A DNA stretch of 64,000 nt, from the NCBI GenBank assembly GCA_951812925.1, contig OX638368.1, positions 115,901,309 through 115,965,308 of the forward strand, written 5' to 3'. Positions 33,501 to 44,615 of the stretch are shown piece after piece. The notes under the pieces were generated by a model. It did not search any database and was not told the DNA's origin. It saw only the letters and a program-made list of their open reading frames with translations. The first letter of the stretch is position 1; each line of letters begins with the position of its first letter. Made by a program: the position numbers and the translations under genes. The stretch comes from Calliopum simillimum. Taxonomy: Eukaryota; Arthropoda; Insecta; Diptera; Lauxaniidae.

Positions 33501-34800
33501 TAAATAAGAGATAAACAACAATAACAACATAAAACAATAACAGCGCCAAATGGGTTGGGCCCAATGTGATAATAAAAAGGACTATCTCATGTGTACGAAT
33601 AATGAGAACAATTGTGTTGTCGACGATTGCCGGGAATTAACACATTCGCCTACTTGTGACGCGTGTCTTTCTCTGTGCGCATCAATCGATGCGGCCGGCA
33701 GCAGGAACTTTTTAAATCGCACGGAAATAGGACGAAAGCAAGGTAGTTTCCTTGCTTTTGTTGTGCATATCCCTTGATGGGATGAACCGCTGCAATGTCA
33801 AGGTAATTTATTAATTTACCAATAAAACTGCGCTTGTATGAAAGAGTCAATGCTGTGTGTAGAGTATTCCTTCTACGCGAATGTGGGTATAACAACTCAA
33901 TCGTGGTAAAGTGCAAAGTGAGTGAATTTTGGAAAAAAAAAACAAACAGGATATACGAAAGATGCATCAGTGATATCTAAAAGGGCGAATTTGTGTTTAA
34001 AAGTTAAAATGAGGGTAGGATTTTTATTGTTTACACTTAAAAAAAATCGTTTACAAGCAAAGTTTTTAGAATACTAGTAGGAATATGTTAAAAGGCAATA
34101 CATATTTGTATTCTTCTGTTACTCCTAGTGGTAGAATGGGGCTGAAGAATATATGCTCAAAATTCTTTGAAAAATTATTGTCAAAAATCTTAAAACTTTG
34201 ATTTGTATGAAATTTTGAGAGAACGGACTATTATTGTAAAACGTAGCTATTCAGAATTTCTATTTGGAAAGCTTAAAGCCTCAAGAAAAAATCTGTTATT
34301 TTCTGGTAGATTTCCTCAATAAAAACAGCTACAAGTATTTTTGACTAACGCAAAGAATTTAAACTAAGTGCTCTATAATTGCTCATAATTCATTCGGTTT
34401 TCAAATTTCTCCGGAGTGATTTTGTTTTTCCGAAATTTTCGACTTTGCTTAAAATGCAAGAATAAAGGAATACCACAAAATGCACAAAAGAAAATGTCTT
34501 CTTTTCGTTTTCCGTAAATACCTGAGGAACATTAACTTAATAGCCTTTGATTTTTTTTCCAGTGTATTCTCTGTCCAAAATACAAAAGGAAAAAAATTAA
34601 AACAAGGAAAAATCCGAATATTTCCTTTTAACCATCGCGTACAAAGTGAACAATGATGTACTGTTTGGATGCACCCAAAAATGTGTTGCATTTTGTTGAA
34701 AAGTCAACTCTATCGATGTTCTTCGTCGAAGATTTATGTCTTTTTTCTTCTTTTTTTTTTGTTGTTGATTTTGTACTCATTTTATACTAGTCCATATATA
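30561..34800. other. Non-coding DNA upstream of ftz, with degenerate AT repeats
   Basis: No gene is recognised. About 32640-33100 contains four to five degenerate ~100-bp units with GATAAACTTTT, TGGCAACC and TGTGCGTTTCTGAAA-type blocks. 33350-33960 is more balanced in composition and carries only short overlapping frames (33550-33777, 33650-33967). In Drosophila the distal ftz enhancer and the SF1 boundary lie in the Scr-ftz interval, but nothing here identifies them. Confidence 0.4.
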
Positions 34801-34899
34801 TAGGGTAGTCAGTATTTCCAGACATGATGCGAAAAGCTTGAGAAAGGGGAAAGGGTAGGAGGAATTTCACTGGGTCCGGAGTTTTGTGGTTTTCTGTAG

Positions 34900-35420
34900 G
34901 AACTATTTTTCCGTTAATAAAATTTAGCCCCTTTAGCTCTTCCATTTAACGAGTTACAATGGCTAAAAGTTTTTCAAATTTTTGTCCCTGTTTATTGTGG
35001 TCATGCCCATATTTGAGTAAACCTAATATTTAGTTACTTAGATTGTAAGCTACATACGTGCTAACTTGCACCCTTCTGTCTCACCTAGCTTGCGAGATAA
35101 GCCATTTTAAAACTTTTCAACTTTTACCCCTCCAGCTTTTCTATTGAACGAGCTACAACGGTTTTGAGTTTGCCATCTTTTTATTTCTTCGTTCATATTG
35201 GTCGTGCCAGATATCTTAGTTTACGTAATTTTTCACTATTCTAGCTTTCCTAGTTTTCGAGATAAAGCGTTTTGAATCTGATCAGCTTTGACCCCTCTAG
35301 CACCTCTGTTTTACGAGTTCTAACAGCTTAAAGCTTGTCATCATTTTCACCCCCGTTCATAGTGATCGTGCCCCATATCTGATTATACATAAGAATGCAT
35401 GCCAACTTTCATCACATGTC
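34900..35420. repeat. Degenerate tandem repeat, ~190-bp units
   Basis: Three imperfect units share, in order, TTTAGCYCCTCYAGC-like, TTTAACGAGTTACAAYGG-like, TTGTCAT, a GTTCATARTGGTCGTGCC-like block and GAGATAAG. The unit also recalls the GTGCTAACC-type dispersed repeats at 7.8-9.6 kb. Confidence 0.55.
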
Positions 35421-35619
35421 AAGAAATTTGCGATCAGAGGTCACCAAAAATAGTTTTTTGCAAGTACATCGTTTATTCTTACTTTTAAAGAAAAATGTTT
35501 TATTGCAATTGTGTAGCTAAAAAAATTTTCTAAAAAAAAAATTAAGAAGCTTACTTTCATACGACAAATAGTTTAGAAGATATCCTAATTCAAACTTAGT
35601 CTAGCTGCATCTCTATTTT

Positions 35620-36941
35620 GGCTGTCTTTAAAAAATCAGAACGCAAACAATCCGTATCTTGTATTTTAGCGCTTTGGGCATTCTTCATAACAAAAAGCTT
35701 AGGAATAAAGTATATACTTATTTATACTATTTGTTTTTATAAACATATGTGTACCAATTTTTTTAAACAATTTATACAATTTTTTTCTATAAAGTTATTC
35801 TAAACCAAAAAACGTTTAACTTCTACACTAAAATTGTTTAAATTTTATACCAAAATTGTATAAAAACTTTTGACAAATTTTGCATCTCCGTTGCCAAAGA
35901 GAACAGCGATTCGGAAGTAAAAGGTATTCCACATTTCACCTTCGCATTTATACATATAAGTTGAAAACAATGCACTTTGGACTCCCAACCAAACTGTAAG
36001 CGATAGTGGGATATTTGCGAAAAAAAAAACACTTTTTAAGCCCAGTTTGTTTTATTAAGATTCCAGTCCTATGAAAAAAATATACAACCAAAAAGTGTTG
36101 CCACAGATCTGAAAAGTGCAGAAAATAGCTTTAAGTAAAACGATGAAAGTCACACAACACAATATATACGATGAGGGTTACCAATATGATAAATTAGATT
36201 GAAGAATAAAAAAATCATTGGTTATACCAGAACATGTTAAAACCATATTCAATAAAACTTCAGAATATTGGATTATGTATAAATTATGCATAAAGCATTC
36301 TTTTTATCGTATGAAGTATAATTTTAAAAGTTTCCAATTATTAAAAATGCACCTTTAGTTCAATGCATAAAGTAAAACTTTCACTTCAGTTTTTGGGATG
36401 ATGGAATCTATAAACTCCATAATTCGTTAGAAATTGTTTCCATTACCAAAATTTATGAATCATGATCAAAAAGAATTTTCCCATTACAAAACGATGTTAG
36501 AGAAAGATAACAAAATGTACATTTATGCTTATGAAATTTGTTTCTCTTAAAATTAATAAACACATGTTATTATTGTTAGATATTTTTTTATTATAGAATT
36601 TATATTGCGTAAGTATCAAATTCATTTCTTAATTCCGAATTCTTTATTCGAAAATTATGTAAAATTTGATTATTTGGCACAATATGAATTTTATAAAAAA
36701 TGGTCTGATTTCATATGAATTTCTATATAAAATTTATAAAAGATTTTTGCATGGTGATACTATTAAATTGAAACCAAAATAGTGTCAATTGTATTTATAC
36801 TTTATTTGTATAAATTCTATACGAACAAGTATAAACAGTTTGTATACCAAGTTGTAGCATAGATTTTATACCAAGTTTGGTGTGGATCTGTATTCATTCC
36901 AATTAGGTTTGAATTTTACACCCAAATTTTTTGCTGTGTAC
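35620..36941. repeat. Dispersed AT-rich repeat, left member of an inverted pair
   Basis: 35700-36120 and 36741-36941 are the reverse complements of 39120-39460 and 38933-39120 respectively, at roughly 80-85% identity. The right edge ends TTTTTTGCTGTGT, the ACACAG-family terminus. The segment 36120-36740 has no counterpart in the other copy. Frames at 35618-35803 and 35838-36032 lie in the repeat. Confidence 0.7.
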
Positions 36942-37079
36942 AGAGCCCAGGGCTAAAAACTGACTTTTTTGGCACTAGATTGAAAAAAAGCCGATCACTT
37001 TTGAAAAAGAGCTATAGATATTTCATTCTAAAGTCATTCTTATCATTTACCCGAAAAAGATTTTTGGGTGCAAGCACTT

Positions 37080-37320
37080 TTTATTTAAAACACGATAGGG
37101 TAGGTGTGCGCAAACAAGGAACGTTTTCGTAGTGCTGTAGTGGGAGCATTTTTTGAGGTAATACAACAAAATTTCCCACAAAAATTAGGGATAATTAGCG
37201 CAAGCTCTGAGCAAAAACTAAGTGACTTCGGACAAGAAGGCGTGGCACCTCCTATATGCTAAAGTGTAAGGCATTTAAAGTTTTGCCAGGCCAATGATAA
37301 GACCCATATATTTTATAAAA
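37080..37320 (+). repeat. Fragment of the GGCGTGGCACCTCC dispersed family
   Basis: Contains GCAAGCTCTGAGCAAAAACT, GACAAGAAGGCGTGGCACCTCC, TATATGC and a terminal GCCAGGCCAA, in the same order as 39594-40410. Confidence 0.65.
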
Positions 37321-38930
37321 TATTTTCCATCGCAGACTATGTACATTGATTCCACACTAAGTATTTGCAATACTAATTTGCACGCTAACAGCTAAAGATG
37401 TAATTTATTCTTACAACATAGAGAAGGCACCTGCTGCTACTTAAACTTTGAAGTATTTTTGACTAATTCGTTGAATTTCTTCAAGCACCATTAGGGGTTA
37501 CTCAAGCAAAACACTCGATAAGAAAACATAAAAAATATATCCATTGGGAACATAATAAGTTATAGTAAAAAATTATAGTAAAAAAAACAAGAAAGAAAGG
37601 CAAAACATAATCATGTCCTGCTGGGAATCAAAAAGCACTAACGAAGAAAAATTAACAAATCGATGCAAAGAAAGAAGCACAAATTTATTCGTAAAAAATA
37701 TATTGTAATAAACACAATACAAATGAACCGAGACAACAAGTCTATTAGTAAAGAAACTTAAAATAAAAGTGTGTATGTACTACATAGAATAAATGGGCTT
37801 GGGGCAAAAATAGCCCCAAAATGCACAAGCGCAGCAGGAAAGATTAGAAAAAGATTTGTCTTGTGAAATTCTTTCTTGTTGGGGAAATGAATTTGATTTT
37901 TTCAATCGACAGTTAATTAGCTGAAGTGATAGGGATTAGACAAAATGGGGCAATTGCTAATAGAAAGAGAGCCTACATTTTTAGAATAATTTTACAAGGA
38001 AATCGCATAGAGTACTACCTGCTCATTTGAATTTTGAAAATTGGAATGAAGTTCAAATCATGACTATCAGCCTCTCTGTCTGAACATTTATATAGAAACC
38101 TTAGCTTGAAGGTCACTTGGCAGTCAAAAGTCAAATGTCACAGCTACTTGCAAGTAGTCACACAACAATATTTGATGACAATTTAATACGCCTGATTTGC
38201 CACTGGTAATTTAAATTGTCCTTCGAATGTAAAGTTTTTCTTTTTTGCTTTGGAGGTCCAAACGCTTAACCTTCAGAATGTTATGCGTGATAGTGTTGTG
38301 TTTCCCCTTTAAGCGGAGAAATTCAACAATTTAGTTATTTATACGCACGCATGTAGTATGTCCTTGCACAAATTTCCTGCAAACAAACATCAGAGAGTCA
38401 ATTATTTGACTGTCCTTCGATTATCTCTGCTGTTTGTGTGTGCAAACATTGGACGCTTGTAAGGTACATTGTAGCTGCGTTTCTTTCCTTAGTTCTCACA
38501 ATCTCTGTCTGTCATTCAGTCATCAATAGCATCTTGACTGCTTTCTTCGCTCAATGCCAATGTTTTGTGTCATTAAGTGATAATTGCTGTTGTCACACTT
38601 ATTTCGCATTAGTTTTGTTCTTTGTCGTATAAATATTGTAATTTTTACTACATTTTCCTTTTGTTTTTCATCAATATTTGTCTCTGATAGTTATGATACA
38701 TGACATCCAAAAGAGATAGTTAGTTGGGTGTCATAAGTTCCATTGAAGATATTGTGTATTGCGAAAATTAACACCTTTTCTTAGCAAAAATGTATTAATA
38801 ACTTTAAAATTTTTATGTTTTTCCCTTAGGAAATCTGGCAGCTAACTTTTTCTCTCAGGTCTGATAGAAACACGCATTTTTGGAGTGAAATTGTTGTTCC
38901 CAGAAGTCAGTTGAAATCAATTCCTACACA
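37321..38930. other. Apparently unique DNA between the inverted repeats
   Basis: No gene is recognised; the 64-codon frame at 38438-38632 is cysteine/valine-rich without domain features. 38040-38640 is relatively balanced in composition. Confidence 0.4.
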
Positions 38931-38932
38931 GC

Positions 38933-39465
38933 AAATAGCTTGGGTGTAAAATTCAAACCAAATTGTGTATAAAATCTATGATACAACTTGGTATACAAAC
39001 CGTTTATACTAATTCGTATAAAATTTATACAAATAAATTATTAATACAATTTACACTATTTTGGTTTAAATTTACCATAAAAAAATCTTTTATACAATTT
39101 TTGTATAAATTTTATATAGAAGTTCACTTTCCAGATCCAGATCCGTGGCGTCACTTTTTGGTTGCATATTTTTTTCTAAGGACTGGAATCTTGATAAAAC
39201 AAATCGGGTTTAAAAAAGGGCTTTTTTTTCGAAAATATCCCGCTATCGCTTACAGATTGGTCCGGGGTCCAAATTATATTGTTTTCAGCTTATATGAACT
39301 AATATGTGCAAAGGTAAAATGCGAAATCTTTATATTAAGACGCAAGACAAAAATTTGTCCTAAATATTTTAGTATGTTAGAAAAGGAGCACGACTTTGAA
39401 TTATACACCATTAGAAAGGTATTTGTATGTAAATGTGCACCAAAACAAAAGTTATTTTAATATTT
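38933..39465. repeat. Dispersed AT-rich repeat, right member of an inverted pair
   Basis: Starts ACACAGCAAATAGC and is the inverted counterpart of 35700-36120 plus 36741-36941. The 165-codon open frame at 38963-39460 spans MITE sequence present elsewhere and is not a gene. Confidence 0.7.
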
Positions 39466-39593
39466 TGCCATTAAGCCAGGTAAAATAAAATGCAAATTTT
39501 TGAATATTAAAACAACAAAATACGCGGTAACACAGAGCTGAAAAGAGGATAAAGCACACAGAGAAAGACACAAAGCTGATTGACACCGACTTT

Positions 39594-40410
39594 ATGTTTT
39601 TATACCCTACACCCAGGGTATATTCACTTTGTCCTTCCGTTTGTAACGCAGAGAAGGAGGCGTGGCAGGTATAGAAAAGTATATATATTCTTGATCAGCG
39701 TCACCTCCTGAGTCGATATAGCCATGTCCGTCTGTCTGGCTGGCTGGCTGGCTGGGTGGCTGGCTGTGTGTTGAAATACACTTTTTGGGAAAACTGAGCA
39801 AGATAATTCAATGAAATTTGGTACACTGCCTCCGTCGTCAAAGTTAGCTCGGGGGATTGAAAATGAGCAAAATCGGTTAACGGACACGCCTACCGCCCAT
39901 ACAAAAATTATATTCAAAATGCAATTTTAGGAGTATTTTTCACGACAATGCAACCACAATACATATAAGTACTACGAATTGTAAGCGCAAGCTCTGATAA
40001 AAATTTGAGCGAATTCGGACAAGAGGGCGTGGCACCTCCTATATAAGCAAAAGCTTCAAAACGCTATACTGAAAGCGTTTTTTGAGATATTCGAACCAAA
40101 TTTGACTCAGACACTAAGAATTATAAATGAAAGCTCTCAGCAAAAATTGGGTGAAATCAGACAAGTGGGCGTGGCACCTCCCATATAAGCAAAAGATTCA
40201 AAATGCTATACTGAAAGAGTTTTTTGAGATAATCCAACTAATTTCACTCTGACACTAAAAACTATAAATGCAAGCTCTGAACAAAAACTGGGTGTACTCG
40301 GAAAAGAGGGCGTGGCACCTCCCATATAAGCAAACTTTTCAAAATACTGCAGTGTAGGGTATTTATTTTTTGGCCAGGCCAAAATTTACACCCTTACTAG
40401 TTTGTTTTCT
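39594..40410 (+). repeat. Best copy of the GGCGTGGCACCTCC dispersed repeat
   Basis: It starts TTTTTATACCCTACACCCAG, continues with a TA-rich GTATATATATTCTTGATC block, a GAGTCGATATAGCCATGTC block and a (GTCT/GGCT)n microsatellite (39729-39765), then three ~125-bp units each with GGCGTGGCACCTCC, ATATAAGCAAA and TTTTTTGAGATA. It ends GGCCAGGCCAAAATTTACACC. The TA tract plus conserved core plus GTCY-type tract recalls the dipteran mini-me/Helitron-like repeats; that link is tentative. Other copies: 9655-10060 (minus), 37080-37320, 44445-44615 and 49694-50015 (minus). Confidence 0.75.
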
Positions 40411-41110
40411 TTTCGTTTCACATTTGGGATTATACAAGAGCTTTTCTATTTTGTACCAAATAGCAAAAAAAGTACTCAAATTGTCCAAAAAGTACCAAAA
40501 TTATTGAATATATTTGTGATCAAATTTTGACCATTGGGCGATTCTAGTACCATTTACTACTGAATCGCTAATCTCTTTGAAAATGCACTGCTTGAAACAC
40601 TCTGAGGTGGTTGGATAATGATGGTACCGATAACAATATCGGTGGTGATGACGATGATCGGTGCAAGTGGCGTACTTGCTGCAAGACGGTGGTCAAATGC
40701 ATCAAAAATTAACATTGGAAGGCAAAAAAAACAATATTTTCGTTTCTTTTTTAACTTCAACACTTTTTTATACCACACAGTCTTTTTACTTTACTCATAG
40801 TAGGTACTTATGCTTTGTTTTCTAACACTACGTTCCTTTCAAGTTTTTTTATTTTTAACAAATTTCACTCCGATTTTTCAACAAATGCTAAATTTTGCGT
40901 GTTTTCGATGACGAAAGTTTTTATACAATTTTGGTATAAAATTTATTTATTTTTTAGTTTAGAAGTTAAAGGTTTTTGGTTTAAAATAAGTTTATAAAAA
41001 AAAATTTTTATAAATTACATCAAAAGATTGGAATACATTAGTTTATTAATGCAAATGGTATAAATACTTAAGTTTATACTTCATCCCTAAACTTTTCGCT
41101 GTGTGTTAAT
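40411..41110. other. AT-rich DNA ending in an ACACAG-family MITE
   Basis: About 40910-41106 carries the MITE blocks (TTATACAATTTTGGTATAAA, then GGAATACATTAGTTTATTAA) and ends ACTTTTCGCTGTGTG. Frames at 40557-41000 are not supported as genes. Confidence 0.5.
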
Positions 41111-42400
41111 GAATTTCCGGTTGATTTTTGTTTTGTAGCTATATTTTTTTGAACGGAAGTTAAAACTGAAAAAAATCACTTTGTCAGATCATTTTGAAGT
41201 TTGAAGCGGTTAAAATGGCATGATTCATATTCTGATTCTGTAGAGATTTGAATTCGATTGAGTTTCGCATGAAGAAACTTTTCTAATTGAATTAACTGGA
41301 TTTTAATATTTGCTCATTTACTTACTCCACAACAACCAATCTAAGATGTTATTTAAAATCAGATAAGATAAATTTAATCGATTATAACAGAGATAATTTC
41401 GGAATGTGAGTACATTTTTGCAGCCGGTCGAAAACACACAAAACTGCGAGCGTGCGCATTGCTATCATTAATTACAAAGATTATAGGAGGTCTTCAAATC
41501 ACGTTTCACATACGAGTACACTACACATTGCCAGATAAACGTGACAGCGTAAAATGCTGTTGCCGTTTGCAAAAAAAAAAAAAAAAAATAGGAATTTTTG
41601 TCTACAACAATGTTTGGTCAAACGACTACAGCAGCGGCAGAAGCGCCAGCAACGGACGGGACACAAACTTCAAATGCAGATGTAGTTTGTTTCGGAGATG
41701 AAAGAAAAAAAAAACGCCCTTGCAACGTTTGACCATTTGATGATGCATTTGTTGCAATCCACGAAATTGCACAAAGAGAAAGCGCAGAAACTGTCATTTG
41801 GAAGCTGTCAGAACTTGGACATTAATTAATTAAATGAAGTCACCACAAGCGCATGTGAATGTCGATCAACAACGACGCTTCAATGTGGGCTACGGATGAT
41901 TTACTGAAGTGGTGCAATTGATTTCAGTCGATGCTGAAGGGATGGTTTTGCGTTTTGCTGGATGCGCTGTATTAAACTGATTCGTTTAATTTCGTAGTTC
42001 GATATTTATTGATGTATTGACAGACTGATGAAATCCTGAAAAAATAGCTCCCACTAAGTGGCGGCTGAGTTGTCTGAGCAAACTTTCTGCCACAGAAATT
42101 GTTACTTGTCTACCAGATCCAGAACGATTTTCTGTAGGTGGTATTTTAGTGAACAGTGAACCGATATTTTTAAAGTCTTTACTTTTATATCTTCTCTCGT
42201 TGGGGGTTGGTACGATATAACAAATTTCGTTGTCACTAGGGGTTTGCAAAAGACGTCTTGTGGTAGTTTTAAGACATATCATTTTAGGATACGTTATATC
42301 TTGTGCTTGCTTTTTATTTATCAAATACTTCACTTAAGTTTCGCGTGCAAATGTCTTGACAGTATCAGGATATGAAAGAAGAAACAACAAATGCTGGAAT
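41111..42400. other. Unassigned DNA with one unrecognised ORF
   Basis: A minus-strand frame of 115 codons at 41986-42333 has fairly even amino-acid composition but no domain, homologue or neighbouring exon that I recognise. 41430-41960 is balanced in composition. Confidence 0.3.
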
Positions 42401-42423
42401 GTCCTGTCTTGTTTGATATGCTT

Positions 42424-43022
42424 CAGTTCAGTTCAGTTCAGTTCAGCTCAGTTCAGTTCAGTTCAGTTCAGTTCAGTTCAGTTCAGTTCAGTTCAGTTCA
42501 GTTCAGTTCAGTTCAGTTCAGTTTAGTTCAGTTCAGTTCAGTTCAGTTCAGTTCAGTTCAGTTCAGTTCTGTTCAGTTCAGTTCAGTTCAGTTCAGTTTA
42601 GTTCAGTTCAATTCAGTTCAGTTCAGTTCAGTTCAGTTCAGTTCAGTTCAGTTTAGTTTAGTTTGGTTTAGTTTAGTTTAGTTCAGTTTAGTTTAGTTTA
42701 GTTTAGTTTAGTTTAGTTTAGTTTAGTTTAGTTTAGTTTAGTTTAGTTTAGTTTAGTTTAGTTTAGTTTAGTTTAGTTTAGTTTAGTTTTGTTTGGCTTA
42801 ATTTAGTTAAGTTTGGTTCAGTTCAGTTCAGATCAGTTTAGTTCAGTTCAGTTAAGTTTATTTCAGTTCAATTCAGTTGAGTTCAGTTCAGTTCAGTTCA
42901 GTTCAGTTCAGTTTGGTTTAGTTTAATTTAGTTAAGTTTGGTTCAGTTCAGTTCAGTTCAGTTCAGTTCAGTTCAGTTCAGCTAAGTTCAGTTCAGTTCA
43001 CATCAGTTCGGTTCAGTTCAGT
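42424..43022. repeat. (GTTCA)n / (GTTTA)n pentanucleotide array, ~600 bp
   Basis: Blocks of homogeneous GTTCA (42424-42650) give way to homogeneous GTTTA (42650-42790), then return to mixed GTTCA (42810-43022) with scattered variants (GTTAA, GATCA, GCTAA). The block structure points to local expansion of a point-mutated unit. The 96-codon FSSVQ-repeat frame (42391-42681) is an artefact. Confidence 0.97.
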
Positions 43023-44240
43023 GCATACACCGTAGTTATAGTGTTCAGAAAAAATCCTACTTTAGTGCCGAAAGTGGTTTTTCGCTCTCTTTTGTCCACG
43101 CTCTCTCTATCTTTCTCGCGAAATATATAAAAGCAGTGTTGCCAGGTTAGAGGATTTTCCCTTAGATTTAGTATATTTTGAAACGTTTGGGGGGCAATCC
43201 AGGGGTTACATTATTAAGGGGATTTGTTCAGGGGATTTTGAAAAAGTATTGGGAAAATATAGGGCATATATTAATGGGACTTTAGAGATCGATAAAAGAC
43301 TTAAGCTTAAATTTTCTGAAAGATATTTCTGCAATATCATCAACGTTCTTACATTTGTCTGACGGCACTGTTGATGGCCCTATGCTGCTCCTAAAAAACA
43401 CAGGAGAATGCATATGTAAAAACTGTTGATGAAATTTTTAATGAAAGGGCCCTTGATCATAAATAACAAAAAAACGAAAAAACTATAAATGAATTTTGAT
43501 CAGCGGTGAGTCAATTGATAACTGCAAGCGAGGAACAACTAAGGAGTCGATTAGCGGTAGAGACTGCGGAAGCCATTCGCTAGGTTAAAAGTAATTTATC
43601 GAACGAGTTGTCCTTCGAGTCTTCAAAAAGAATGCATAAAAAGTTTTGCACTTCGGATATCGGCATTTCCGCCAAATGGTTCACAGTGAGCCAAAAAATT
43701 AAATCATCATATCTCTAAAACTATTTAACTTATATGAATGAGATTTAGCAGTTTTATAAAAAGCACCAAGACAAATAATGTGTACTAGAAAATATGGGAG
43801 TATCACGCCCCCACAAAAAACACTTCATCATATCTCCGAAAATATTTATCGCACAAATAATGTTTCCTGGGAAAATGGGCAATGCCACGCCCCAAAAAAA
43901 GAAAATTCATAGTTATTGAGATTTGATACACATGCCAAATGGATAGGGACAAATAACATCCTTTGAAAAAATTGGTGATGCCACGTCAACTTAACAAGAT
44001 AAGGTGATCCAACATTCACTAGAAAATCCTGGTTTTTTAAAAGATTTTCAATTTAAAATTTGTATAGTGGAAAAAATGTCGCGTTCATATTGTCACGTGT
44101 CGATTCAGATTATGATTAAAATAAAGAAAAGTATAGAAGATATATGGATTAAACAAAATACATTATAAAGTAACATTGTTGCATAAGATTCTAAGGTTAG
44201 TCGCACTGAAAATTATGACTTGTTTCGCTGAATTCTGACT
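43023..44240. other. Non-coding DNA with a foldback-family fragment
   Basis: 43680-44000 carries repeated GGGCAATGCCACGCCCC-type motifs and ATATCTCCGAAAATATTT blocks like the foldback at 18555-19492. 43075-43130 has a CTCTCT-rich tract. No gene is seen. Confidence 0.5.
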
Positions 44241-44244
44241 TTTT

Positions 44245-44440
44245 TTTGAGTAGGCACGAAAACTGCTTCTTTTTTTGTCTCGTTCGTTTTGCAGCATTTT
44301 GTGCGTATATCTTGGAACCAAACCTTCGCCTGCTATTAAAGTTGGCACTACTTATGTTGCTACCTAAGATCTATAATTTAAAGTAAAAACTAAAATAAAA
44401 ATACTGTTTTACTTCCACTTTTATTGCATTTAAATATGTA
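44245..44440 (+). repeat. Dispersed repeat also present, inverted, at 60955-61138
   Basis: From AGGCACGAAAACTGCTTC through GTCTCGTTCGTTTTG and CCTGCTATTAAAGTTGGCA to TTTTACTTCCACTTTTATTG, this matches the minus strand of 61138-60955 at about 75-80%. Homology stops abruptly at the left end where the other copy is broken by an LTR, which locates that insertion. Confidence 0.75.
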
Positions 44441-44444
44441 AAAT

Positions 44445-44615
44445 GAGAAAACTGAAAAAGTTTTTTGAGACAATCCAACTAAATAATTTCACTCAAACAC
44501 TAAGAGCTATAAGTGCAAGAACTGGGCAAACGTGGCACTTCCCATATATGCAAAATTTTTAAAACTCTGCAGTGTAGGGTATTTAATGTTTGGTCAGTCC
44601 AAACAATCTTACAAG
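44445..44615 (+). repeat. Fragment of the GGCGTGGCACCTCC dispersed family
   Basis: Shares AAGTTTTTTGAGACAATCCA, CGTGGCACTTCCCATATATG and GCAGTGTAGGGTATTTAATG with the copy at 39594-40410. Confidence 0.65.

Noticed and set aside
38963..39460. 165-codon plus-strand frame
   Set aside because: Made of dispersed MITE sequence that also occurs inverted at 35.7-36.9 kb, where the frame is not kept.
42021..42050. Another hammerhead starting CTGATGA near 42026
   Set aside because: No GAAA, stem II or GTC follows in the required arrangement.
42391..42681. 96-codon FSSVQ-repeat protein
   Set aside because: A pure pentanucleotide array has no stop in some frames; this is not a gene.
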